In this document: in pieces, positions 8,124 to 16,016 of the stretch
Layout of the letters: each line of letters opens with the position of its first letter
Numbering within the stretch: position 1 is the stretch's first letter
Assembly (NCBI RefSeq): GCF_009735625.1
Contig: NZ_CP046244.1
Location: 3,445,389-3,509,388, forward strand
Origin: Moorella glycerini
GTDB taxonomy: Bacteria > Bacillota > DSM-521 > Neomoorellales > Neomoorellaceae
Length of the DNA: 64,000 bases
Direction: 5' to 3'
Notes under the pieces: generated by a model
Told to the model about the DNA's origin: nothing
Seen by the model: only the letters and a program-made list of their open reading frames with translations
Databases searched by the model: none
Translations under genes and position numbers: made by a program

Positions 8124-9125
8124 TTAATTTAGCGCTGCAATGATAGCCGCGGTCATCTCTGCCGTCGTGGCCCTTCCGCCCAGGTCCCCGGTAAGAACCT
8201 TACCTTCCCTGAGGACCTTTGCGACGGCCATTTCAATAGCCCTTGCTGCTTGAGTTTCGCCTAAGTAATTAAGCATCATTGAGGCTGTAAGAATTTCCCC
8301 CAGCGGGTTGGCTATACCGCGGCCGGCTATATCAGGAGCAGTGCCATGAACAGCCTCGAAAAGGGCTACCTCCGGACCAAAATTACCGCCAAAGCCCAAA
8401 CCCAAACTACCTGCCACCCCGGCAGCCAGGTCAGCAAGAATATCGCCGTAAACATTAGGAGCTAAGATAACATCATAATCCAGTGGAGCTTTAACAAGCT
8501 GAAAACACATATTATCGATCATCCGGTCGTTAAATTCTAGTTCAGGAAACTCCGCCGCCACCCGTCGCGCACTCTCCAGGAAAAGACCATCGGTAAGCTT
8601 AAGGATGTTAGCCTTGTGAGCCACTGTAACTTTGCGCCTGCCCATCCGGCGGGCATAGTCCATGGTAAAGCGGGCAACTTGCTCCGAAGTAGCCCTGGTA
8701 ACAAATTTGAGGGCTACAGCCGCATCAGGGCCGACTTTCTGCTCTGCTCCTGCAAAAGTATCCTCTGTTGCTTCACGGACAACGATTATATCCACCCCTT
8801 TATAGGGAGAAGGAACGCCGTCAAAATAGCGGGCCCGCCGCACCTGGGCAAAAAGTCCCAGTTTACTGCGCAAGGTTACGTTAGGACTTGCCCACCCCCT
8901 GGCAACCAGATTGGTTAGCGGTCCCTTAATGGCTACTTTGTTGCGCTTAATTGAAGCAATGGTATCTTCCGGTACTGCCTCACCCACCATTTCTACTGCC
9001 ATTTCTCCGGCCAGCATTTCTTCCCACTCGATGGCTATCCCTGTCGCCTCAACCACTTGGCGTGCTGCCGGAATCACTTCCCGACCAATGCCGTCACCAG
9101 TAATCAACGTTACCCGATGAGCCAT
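8124..9125 (-). CDS. Isocitrate/isopropylmalate dehydrogenase-family enzyme
   Basis: A 333-residue beta-decarboxylating dehydrogenase. It has the GDGIGREV nucleotide-binding start, the substrate-loop segment SPNVTLRSKLGLFAQVRR, VVREATEDTFAG, the catalytic Lys in TVAHKANILK, the metal-binding acidic run in APNVYGDILADL, and EAVHGTAPDIAGRGIANP. The family oxidises 2-hydroxy acids such as isocitrate, 3-isopropylmalate, homoisocitrate or tartrate using NAD(P). The SPNVTLR loop is nearest the NAD-isocitrate dehydrogenase type, but context argues for a catabolic role beside a tricarboxylate transporter and FAH hydrolases. A housekeeping isocitrate dehydrogenase is less likely here. Confidence 0.85.
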   Translation of the reverse strand: MAHRVTLITGDGIGREVIPAARQVVEATGIAIEWEEMLAGEMAVEMVGEAVPEDTIASIKRNKVAIKGPLTNLVARGWASPNVTLRSKLGLFAQVRRARYFDGVPSPYKGVDIIVVREATEDTFAGAEQKVGPDAAVALKFVTRATSEQVARFTMDYARRMGRRKVTVAHKANILKLTDGLFLESARRVAAEFPELEFNDRMIDNMCFQLVKAPLDYDVILAPNVYGDILADLAAGVAGSLGLGFGGNFGPEVALFEAVHGTAPDIAGRGIANPLGEILTASMMLNYLGETQAARAIEMAVAKVLREGKVLTGDLGGRATTAEMTAAIIAALN

Positions 9126-9139
9126 AATTTTACCTCCCC

Positions 9140-9577
9140 TTACGGTAATGGAACCTTTAAGACCTGGCCAAATAAATAATAGGTAGCTAGAGAATAACCT
9201 GCTGCTGCGCTAATTAAAACCCACCAGTTGCGTACACCCCCCAGAAGCATTAAGGCTATAAGAAAGAAAGTAGTAGTTAAGAGATAACTGGTCGCATCAA
9301 AAAGCAGGATATAAATAATACTAAAAGCCAAGGTTCCAATAATGTACAAAAGCATTTTGCCTGCTTCTTTTTTATTTTCTTTTTTTATTTCCCCCTTTCG
9401 CCAGGACAATATTAATTGAGCAACGGCAAAAGCAAAAAGCAGGACACTGACAAGGCGGGGATAGAAAGCAGGCCCGGGATCAACGGGATTTATTTCTTGT
9501 TTAAAGGTTGCCAGGGAATAAAAAATTATCGCCAGTATAGCCATTCCCGCGCTAATACCCATTTCGCCATAACGCAT
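9140..9577 (-). CDS. tctB: Tripartite tricarboxylate transporter small permease TctB
   Basis: This 145-residue membrane protein has four predicted helices (about residues 8-25, 41-58, 74-110 and 118-138), the size and layout of TctB. The NPVDPGPAFYPRLVS segment between helices 1 and 2 is typical of the family. It should form the membrane complex with TctA, fed by the binding protein TctC encoded just upstream. Because tctA is interrupted by an insertion sequence, this subunit may now lack its partner. Confidence 0.85.
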   Translation of the reverse strand: MRYGEMGISAGMAILAIIFYSLATFKQEINPVDPGPAFYPRLVSVLLFAFAVAQLILSWRKGEIKKENKKEAGKMLLYIIGTLAFSIIYILLFDATSYLLTTTFFLIALMLLGGVRNWWVLISAAAGYSLATYYLFGQVLKVPLP

Positions 9578-9599
9578 TTTGATACCACCTGCCTTATCC

Positions 9600-9628
9600 A
9601 GGCCGGCAGCCAGTCAAGCTGCCGGCCT
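9600..9628 (-). promoter_or_regulatory. Stable hairpin between tctC and tctB
   Basis: AGGCCGGCAG (9600-9609) pairs perfectly with CTGCCGGCCT (9619-9628). There is no good U run in the sense direction, so it is more likely a transcript-stabilising or partial-attenuation stem that favours the binding protein than a full terminator. Confidence 0.55.
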
Positions 9629-9638
9629 TTAGCAACTT

Positions 9639-10658
9639 TTACTTTTCCTTAACTTTTTGCAGTAACTGGCCAATTAGTTCATAGTCCTTGCGAGCGTAAG
9701 CTGCAAAGTCATCGGGACCCATAAAACCATCAGGCTGCTTATTTTTGGCCATGTACTCTTTAAAACCGGGTTCAGCCACTGCTTTCTTTATAGCATCAAC
9801 TATTTTGGCTTTAACATCGGAAGGTAACCCTTTTTTTGCTATAAAACCACGGTATTGGGTCATGGTAATATCGTAGCCTAACTCCTTAAGTGTAGGCACT
9901 TCCTTCATGTGTTCCATACGCTGGTCACCGCTTATGGCCAGAACCTTTATCTGACCTGCTTCGACATATTGATTTACCGTGGCTGGAGCCGTACTGATTA
10001 CCTGAACGTTGTTGCCTAACAGGTTAGTTACCGATTCCGATCCTCCTCCAAACGGAACCCATGTTATCTCGATACCGGCTTGTTCCGCTAACTGCAAAAT
10101 CATTAAATGTAAAGCCGAACCTGTTCCCTGGCCGCCTATTTTAAGCTTGCCAGGATTTTTCTTGGCAAAATCAATTACATCATGCATTGTTTTAAATGAA
10201 CTATTCGCTTTAACTGCTATGGCGTAAGGCTCTTTCTGGACGTTGGCTATGAACTCAAAATCGTCAATAGAGAAATCCTTTTTGAGTTCCGATTGTAATG
10301 CTGCTATCTGGGAAGCTGTAACTGAAGCTATAGTATAACCGTCTGCAGGTTCAGCTTTCAGAGCAGCAAACATCACTCCACCCCCGCCGCCTGGCTTATT
10401 AACAACAACCATGGGTTGACCCAGATATTTTTCGGCATAACGTGCCACTTCCCGGGCCATAACGTCGGCGGGAGAACCCGCGGTGGAAGAGTTAAGTACG
10501 GTTATAGGTTTGTTGGGGAAGGTAGAGGCAATTTTTCCAGTTTCTTTGGATGCTTCTTTAGGCGCCTCGGCAGGTTTGGAACCAGATGAACAACCTGCCA
10601 GTAAACTTGCAGCCAGTACCAAAGAAACAGTCAATCCCAGCCATCGCTTTTTTAACAT
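9639..10658 (-). CDS. tctC: Tricarboxylate-binding lipoprotein TctC
   Basis: This 339-residue extracytoplasmic solute receptor has a signal peptide with lipobox LAGC near residue 23. The mature protein shows TctC/Bug marks: FPNKPITVL, a glycine-rich VVNKPGGGGG segment, KIGGQGTGSALHL and VPTLKELGYDIT. It should capture a carboxylate outside the membrane and deliver it to TctAB. The ligand cannot be read from sequence. It lies between tctA and tctB in the interrupted operon. Confidence 0.9.
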   Translation of the reverse strand: MLKKRWLGLTVSLVLAASLLAGCSSGSKPAEAPKEASKETGKIASTFPNKPITVLNSSTAGSPADVMAREVARYAEKYLGQPMVVVNKPGGGGGVMFAALKAEPADGYTIASVTASQIAALQSELKKDFSIDDFEFIANVQKEPYAIAVKANSSFKTMHDVIDFAKKNPGKLKIGGQGTGSALHLMILQLAEQAGIEITWVPFGGGSESVTNLLGNNVQVISTAPATVNQYVEAGQIKVLAISGDQRMEHMKEVPTLKELGYDITMTQYRGFIAKKGLPSDVKAKIVDAIKKAVAEPGFKEYMAKNKQPDGFMGPDDFAAYARKDYELIGQLLQKVKEK

Positions 10659-10760
10659 GTTCTATTCCCTCCTCTAGTTTTTTAACCACGCTTTATCTTA
10701 TTTTTTACTTAATTTCATAATTTATTTCATGTCCCCCACCTCCCCTTTAATTGGCAAGCT

Positions 10761-11657
10761 TTAACGGCCTGCTTTCTTCATTCCGCGAAAGAATTGATAG
10801 CCTATTGAGATGACTGAAATCAATAAGATTATTGACGCTATAGGCCTGCTTATAAATATAGCTAAACTTCCATCAGAAATAATTAAAGCCCGACGAAAGG
10901 AGGTTTCGATCATCTCCCCCAGGACGACTGCGAGAACTACGGGAGCAACAGGAAAATCATACTTCCGCATGATATACCCTATAATTCCAAACAGTAACGC
11001 TAACCACACGGTAAAAAGGTTGTTTGATTCCGCATAAGCAGCAAAAATAACCATGGCTAAAACTATGGGAGTTAAAATATTTTTCGGAACGGTTACTACT
11101 TTTGCCCAAAGTTGCGTACCCATTAAACCCATAGCTAACATCACAATATTGCCTACAAGCAAACTGGCAAATAAGCCATAAACCAGATCAGGTTCTTTGA
11201 CAAAGAGCAATGGTCCGGGCTGTAATCCCTGAATTGTAAAAGCGCCTATTAAAATAGCTGCTGCTGCCGAACCTGGTATACCTAAAGCCAGGAGGGGAAC
11301 TAAAGCTCCACTGACAACAGCATTATTGGCCGCTTCCGGGGCGGCAACTCCTTCCAAAATGCCGGTACCAAACAGTTCTGGATGTTTAGAAGCCCGTTTT
11401 TCTTCGCTATAAGCGATGAAAGAAGCAACAGCTTTCCCAGCCCCGGGAACTATACCAATTAAAAAACCTATAACTGTTCCCCTCAACATAGCCATATGGG
11501 TACTTAAATATTCTTTGATAGTAGGCAGAGCTCCGGAAATTTTTTGATAGGTAACGCTTCCCTCACCTATTTCTTCCATGGTCATCAATACTTCAGAAAT
11601 AGCGAACAGGCCAATTAAAACTGGTATCAGGGGAATACCCTCAAATAAATTCATACT
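10761..11657 (-). pseudogene. tctA: tctA, C-terminal part, separated by IS110 insertion
   Basis: This fragment encodes the last 298 residues of TctA, the large permease. It runs from SMNLFEGIPLIPVLIG through the conserved [32 protein letters not shown] and ISDGS segments to the end. The upstream 194 codons lie at 13303-13884 on the far side of the insertion. Joining 13303 to 11657 restores one uninterrupted frame of 492 residues, the normal length for TctA. As it stands no full permease can be made unless the element leaves. Confidence 0.85.
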
Positions 11658-11753
11658 AACCGGCCATGTCTGGAAGGCACAACCAATCATGAAAATAGAA
11701 AGAAGTGATTACAAACATCTGATTTTCTGCTACATTGGACTTATCAGGGACAA

Positions 11754-11795
11754 AGGTTGAGTACATTTTGATGGTATAACCTCGAGTACTAACCT
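11754..11795 (+). ncRNA. Candidate bridge-RNA stem-loop in the IS110 left end
   Basis: AGGTT-G-AGTAC (11754-11764) pairs with GTACT-AACCT (11786-11795), ten pairs with one bulged G, around a 21-base loop. IS110-group elements encode a structured guide RNA in the longer non-coding end upstream of the recombinase, which is where this hairpin lies. Only this one stem is clear; full extent and guide loops are not determined. Confidence 0.35.
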
Positions 11796-11925
11796 AACCT
11801 GATTGCCTTTGAGCACAGCCAATTGTCGCCCCTTGTTCTTAAGGACTTGGGAACAGCACGGGTGTTAAACTTCTTACTTTCTCGGGCAATCATCCCTGAA
11901 ATCCAATGAAGCAGGAGGAGTTCTT

Positions 11926-13172
11926 ATGCAAGACATCTTGGAAACCTGCTGTGGTTTGGACGTCCATAAAGATACCGTGGTTGCCTGCCTATTAAAAGGC
12001 AATATTGGCGAGGAACCGACAAAAACCATCCGCACCTTTTCCACCCTTCTGCCCGGGCTTGATGAACTGAAAGCCTGGCTGGAAGCAGAGAACTGCCGCC
12101 ATGTGGCCATGGAAAGCACCGGGGTTTATTGGCAGCCTGTATATAACGTCCTGGAAGAAGCCTTTGACGGCAGTATGGTTTTGATTGTTGCCAACGCCCG
12201 GCACATGAAAAACGTTCCCGGTAAAAAGACTGACATGAAGGACGCTGAATGGATAGCTACCCTTTTACGCGCCGGATTGTTGGAAGGAAGTTTTATCCCC
12301 TCCAAACCTATCCGGGAACTCCGTAATCTAACCCGGTACCGCAAAAGTATTATCGAAGAGATTGCGTCGCAAAAGAACCGCATCGAAAAGCACTTACAAA
12401 GCTGCGGTTTCAAGCTCTCCACCTTCCTCACCGATATCTTCGGGGTATCGGGCCGGGCGATTATGGATCACCTTTGCCGTCACGGGAAGATATCCGCCCG
12501 GGAAGTAGAGACTTTGGTAAAGGGTCGTGCCAAGAGTAAGCTTCAGGAAATCAAGCAGGCTGTCAATGGCAAAATGGATGTTCACCAAAGGGAGTTCCTC
12601 AAGCTTTTGCTGGGCTGGCTGGATCAGCACTACGAGCATCTTCGATTGGTAGAGCAAAAGCTGGAGGAAAAACTTAATCAATACCAAAGACAACTGGAAC
12701 AACTGGACGGCATCCCGGGGATTGACAAAACCGCTGCCGCCGCTATTCTGGCGGAAATTGGCATCGATATGAGCCGCTTTAAAACTGCGGAACATATCTG
12801 TTCCTGGGCGGGCTTAAGCCCCGGCAATAATGAAAGTGCAGGAAAAAAAAGTCCACTCGCACCACCCACGGTAACACCTATCTAAAGCGAATTCTTTGCG
12901 AAGTTGCCTGGTCCATCACCCGGGTACGCGACAGCTATTTATCGTCCTGGTACTGGAAGGTCAAGCAACGCCGCGGGGCCAAGAAAGCCCTTATCGCTTT
13001 AGCCAGAAAGCTCCTGGTAATCATTTACAACTTACTAAAAAACGGTACAGACTACGACGAGACTGCATTTGAGAAAGCCAAACAAAAGCAAGAAAGGTTT
13101 CGGATCAAGAAAATTATTGCTGAGGCCCGGAAGCTGGGACTCGAGGTAAGGGAAGTCGCCCAGGTCGTTTAA
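11926..13172 (+). CDS. IS110-family transposase (DEDD recombinase), -1 frameshift
   Basis: The ATG follows a GGAGGAG ribosome site. The N-terminal RuvC-like DEDD domain shows GLDVHKDTVVACLL, the ESTGVYW segment and KTDMKDAEWIA. A coiled middle follows, then the C-terminal domain with GIPGIDKTAAAAILAEIG and CSWAGLSPGNNESAGKK. The first frame stops at 12885. The usual C-terminus (STRTTHGNTYLKR, ending in EVAQVV) continues in the -1 frame to the TAA at 13170-13172. The shift falls in a run of eight A near 12842-12849. This could be a mutation, a sequencing error, or productive slippage. Read across, it is about 415 residues, normal for IS110. Confidence 0.85.
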
Positions 13173-13302
13173 CACTATACCCTCAAAAAGGATTAACCTG
13201 GCTGATGCAAGTTCATGCATCTGCTAGCTTATTATTGCCTTTTTACGCCCTGCCTGGTAGGGTTATTTACTTGATGAAGATCATTTGTTAGGTTATTTTC
13301 GT

Positions 13303-13884
13303 GTTAAAAATATACCTGCTGGTCCCACTGACGGGGTCTATACCTATGGTGGTAATCAAAAGGCCAAAGAATACCGCAATAAAACCTTTAATCCAGGACT
13401 TCCCCCCCAAGCTAGCCACCATAGTAAGACCAAAAATACCCAGGGCAAAATATTCCGGAGGCCCAAAACTCAGAGCTATTCTAGCTAAAGGGATGGAAAT
13501 TAATATCAGAGCTATTGTACTGGTGATTCCCGCATAGGCAGAAGCCACAATAGATACTCCTAGGGCCTTGGCAGGTAATCCTTTTTTAGTTAGCTGGTAA
13601 CCATCGAACGTCGTCGGTGTAGAACCGGCTTCTCCAGGGACGTTAATAGTTACGGCTGTAATCGACCCACCGTACTCGGCCGCGCCATAGAGGGCTGTTA
13701 AGAGCACCAGGCTGGTCAAAGGAGGTAAATTGAAAGTAAAGGGTAAAAGAAGGGCTATTGCCATACCCGCACTCAAGCCAGGCAAAGCCCCGACCAGATA
13801 ACCTATAATTGAGCCCGCTATAATTGCAACAATATTCTGCCACTGTGTCAACAGGCTAAAGCCTGTGATTAAATTGGCCAGCAC
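13303..13884 (-). pseudogene. tctA: tctA, N-terminal part, separated by IS110 insertion
   Basis: A GTG start at 13882-13884 with an AGGAGG site begins 4 bases behind the GntR gene. The 194 codons encode the first helices of TctA with GALPGLSAGMAIALLLPFT, TALYGAAEYGGSITAV, NVPGEAGSTPTTFDGY and GIDPVSGTSRYIFN. The open frame then runs four more codons into the insertion sequence and stops at 13288. Sense and order match the fragment at 10761-11657. Confidence 0.85.
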
Positions 13885-13888
13885 CCTT

Positions 13889-14866
13889 TCACGCCTCCTT
13901 TATCGCATGTTCATTTGCTGCAAGCATGTTTTTCAACATATTTAAGCTGGCCCGGTCAAGAACATTTTCATAGATTAAAACCTTTTGTTCCGGTTTAAGC
14001 AGAGTTTCCACACTTTTGTAAGCAGCGCGGGAAATAATTAAATATTCGGCTTGCCTGATATAATTTTCATATTCAGGATCATCAAGGCCACAGGAAACGA
14101 GTTTTTCAAAGTTAATACCAGCATCAATGATTGATTGAGCAACTTCTAAAGCACCATGCCTGCGTACCATAACAACTGTTATTTTGGCCTTGGTCGGCCA
14201 CCTGGAAACTGAGAGCATAAGGTCCATGTAGGGTCCGGCAGTTACCCCGACAATATCTACCGTTTGGTTGTGTAATAACTTTTTAACTTCATGCAAATGG
14301 GTAAAGGTGGTCACCACTAATGCAGCGCCTGCAATTACTCCTTGAACAGCAGGATTCCCTTCCCTGAGTTCCTCTAAAAGGTAGGGAATAACCTTTATGT
14401 TCACCTCCTTCTCGATATCGTTTTTGTAAGATTCCAGTACCGGTTGATTGCACTCGACAAAAACAAGGTAACGCCCGCTGGGCGGAAGGGGGGCAGCATC
14501 ATGAGTATTACCGACAAGAGAAATGGCGGCAATCAAATCATCAGGTGAGTAACCCATTTCCCGGGCTTGTCGGACAGTATGGCGCGCCAAGTCCATTAGA
14601 GCTTCACTGGGTTGTGTAATTTGACTTGACCGGGTCTTAACAAAAATACCCGCGCCCTGTCTAATCTCAACCAGGCCATCTCGGGCCAGCATTTTAAGGG
14701 CATTATTAATCGTCTGGCGGTTAACATGTAAAAATTGGGCCAGTTGCCTGCTGCTGGGCAGCCTGGTGCCCGGGGCAAACTGTCCTGACAAGATTAAATA
14801 GCGAAGCTGTTGTTCGATCTGGAGGAAAAGGGGGATCTCGCTATCCCTGTTAACAACTAATTTCAT
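13889..14866 (-). CDS. GntR-family transcription regulator of the tct operon
   Basis: The start at 14866 has an AGAGGAAAG site; the frame is open 23 codons further but lacks one. The N-terminal domain (about residues 5-75) is a GntR winged helix, with EIPLFLQIEQQLRYLI, GTRLPSSRQLAQFL, NRQTINNALKML and GLVEIRQGAG. The remaining 240 residues do not match the common FCD, UTRA or aminotransferase effector domains as far as I can tell. They contain repeated beta-alpha units resembling a periplasmic-binding-like or response fold. It is the first gene of the operon and its promoter overlaps inverted repeats, so autoregulation is likely. Confidence 0.85.
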   Translation of the reverse strand: MKLVVNRDSEIPLFLQIEQQLRYLILSGQFAPGTRLPSSRQLAQFLHVNRQTINNALKMLARDGLVEIRQGAGIFVKTRSSQITQPSEALMDLARHTVRQAREMGYSPDDLIAAISLVGNTHDAAPLPPSGRYLVFVECNQPVLESYKNDIEKEVNIKVIPYLLEELREGNPAVQGVIAGAALVVTTFTHLHEVKKLLHNQTVDIVGVTAGPYMDLMLSVSRWPTKAKITVVMVRRHGALEVAQSIIDAGINFEKLVSCGLDDPEYENYIRQAEYLIISRAAYKSVETLLKPEQKVLIYENVLDRASLNMLKNMLAANEHAIKEA

Positions 14867-14898
14867 GTTTGCTTTCCTCTGACATAGTGGTTTGCTGG

Positions 14899-14951
14899 TA
14901 TATTGGTTTATTCTTGTGTACCAGTATACCACCAATATATTCTTCTGTCAA
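14899..14951 (-). promoter_or_regulatory. Promoter and operator of the GntR-tct operon
   Basis: On the minus strand TTGACA (14946-14951) and TATACT (14923-14928) are 17 bases apart, a near-perfect sigma-A promoter. TATATTGGT (14899-14907) and its exact complement ACCAATATA (14931-14939) flank and overlap the -10 region. A GntR dimer bound there would block polymerase. Confidence 0.75.
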
Positions 14952-15024
14952 GATGGAATTCAAATAAATTGTGCCTATATTTTGTAACTAAAATCCATAA
15001 CGCTTGTACTGCAACTAGTTTTCT

Positions 15025-15072
15025 GTAAAATCAATAGCCTGGTGATATGTTCTTCCCTGCATACCACCAGGC
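15025..15072 (-). terminator. Likely terminator of nadABC
   Basis: A 13-base stem with one G-U pair is formed by 15060-15072 and 15037-15049 around a 10-base loop. The following U tract on the minus strand is broken (UAUUGAUUUU), so efficiency is uncertain. It lies between nadC and the GntR promoter; nothing else is seen between 14952 and 15133. Confidence 0.55.
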
Positions 15073-15133
15073 CTTTAAATATCATCAAAGAGATTAGTCG
15101 GGAATAATTATACTCTACTATAACTACTATACT

Positions 15134-15967
15134 CTAGCATAATTCCAAACTCACGTCCAGGGCAGCGACGCTATGGGTCAGGGCGCCAACGGAAATATAG
15201 TCGACGCCGGTAGCCGCTACTTTCGCTACCCGGTCCAGAGTTATGCCGCCGGAAGCCTCTACTAAGGCCCGGCCGCCAATCACTTCTACGGCCCGGCGCA
15301 TCTCCGGGAGAGACATGTTGTCCAGCATAATCAGCTCCATCCCAGCGGCCAGGGCCTCTTCGACCTGGGCCAGGTTTTCAACTTCCACTTCAATTTTCGT
15401 CGTCAGGGGAATGGCCCGGCGGATCCTGGCCACCGCCGCGGTAATACTCCCGGCCGCTTTAATATGGTTATCCTTGAGCAGGACGGCATCCCCCAGGTCC
15501 AGGCGGTGGTTGACCCCGCCCCCCATGCGGACAGCGTATTTATCCAGGAGGCGCAGGCCGGGAACGGTCTTGCGGGTATCGCAAATTTTAGCTTTATAGG
15601 GCTTAACTTGCTCTACATAACGGGCCGTCAGGGTAGCGATGCCCGACAGGCGCTGGAGAAAATTTAAAGCCACCCTTTCAGCCCCCAGGATGGCCACCAG
15701 AGACCCCTCTACCCTGGCTACCCTTTGCCCGGCGGGAACCTGGCTACCATCGGTTACCAGGGGTGTAAAGGTACAGCCCGGGGGTATCATCTGGAAGGCC
15801 AGCCCGGCTACCGGCAGGCCGGCAATAATCCCCTCCTGGCGGGCGATGATTTCCCCCCGGCCGCGGTCGGCAGGGGTAAAAAGGGCGCTGCTGGTCAGGT
15901 CTCCCGCGCCCAGGTCTTCTTCCAGGGCTCTTTTGACTATTTCTGTAACTGCGAGCAAATTGAGCAT
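15134..15967 (-). CDS. nadC: Nicotinate-nucleotide diphosphorylase (quinolinate phosphoribosyltransferase)
   Basis: NadC converts quinolinate and PRPP to nicotinate mononucleotide, CO2 and pyrophosphate. The 277-residue sequence has EEDLGAGDLTS near the start, ERVALNFLQRLSGIAT, CDTRKTVPGLR with the conserved Arg/Lys, GGGVNHRLDLGDAVLLKDNH, KIEVEVENL and EASGGITLDRV. Length is normal. It is the last gene of the nadA-nadB-nadC run and starts 49 bases behind nadB. Confidence 0.97.
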   Translation of the reverse strand: MLNLLAVTEIVKRALEEDLGAGDLTSSALFTPADRGRGEIIARQEGIIAGLPVAGLAFQMIPPGCTFTPLVTDGSQVPAGQRVARVEGSLVAILGAERVALNFLQRLSGIATLTARYVEQVKPYKAKICDTRKTVPGLRLLDKYAVRMGGGVNHRLDLGDAVLLKDNHIKAAGSITAAVARIRRAIPLTTKIEVEVENLAQVEEALAAGMELIMLDNMSLPEMRRAVEVIGGRALVEASGGITLDRVAKVAATGVDYISVGALTHSVAALDVSLELC

Positions 15968-16016
15968 ATTAGAATCGCCTCCGGGGATAGGTGGAAAGTG
16001 ATAATTGAGTTGCGCT

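Larger units (their letters stand above)
11658..13302 (+). mobile_element. IS110-family insertion sequence inside tctA
   Basis: About 1645 bases separate the two halves of tctA. The boundaries were set by requiring TctA to read through in frame, and no target-site duplication or long terminal inverted repeats are seen, which is the IS110 habit. The element has a 268-base non-coding left end, one DEDD-type recombinase gene on the opposite strand to tctA, and a 130-base right end containing a GATGCA/TGCATC hairpin. Confidence 0.85.
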
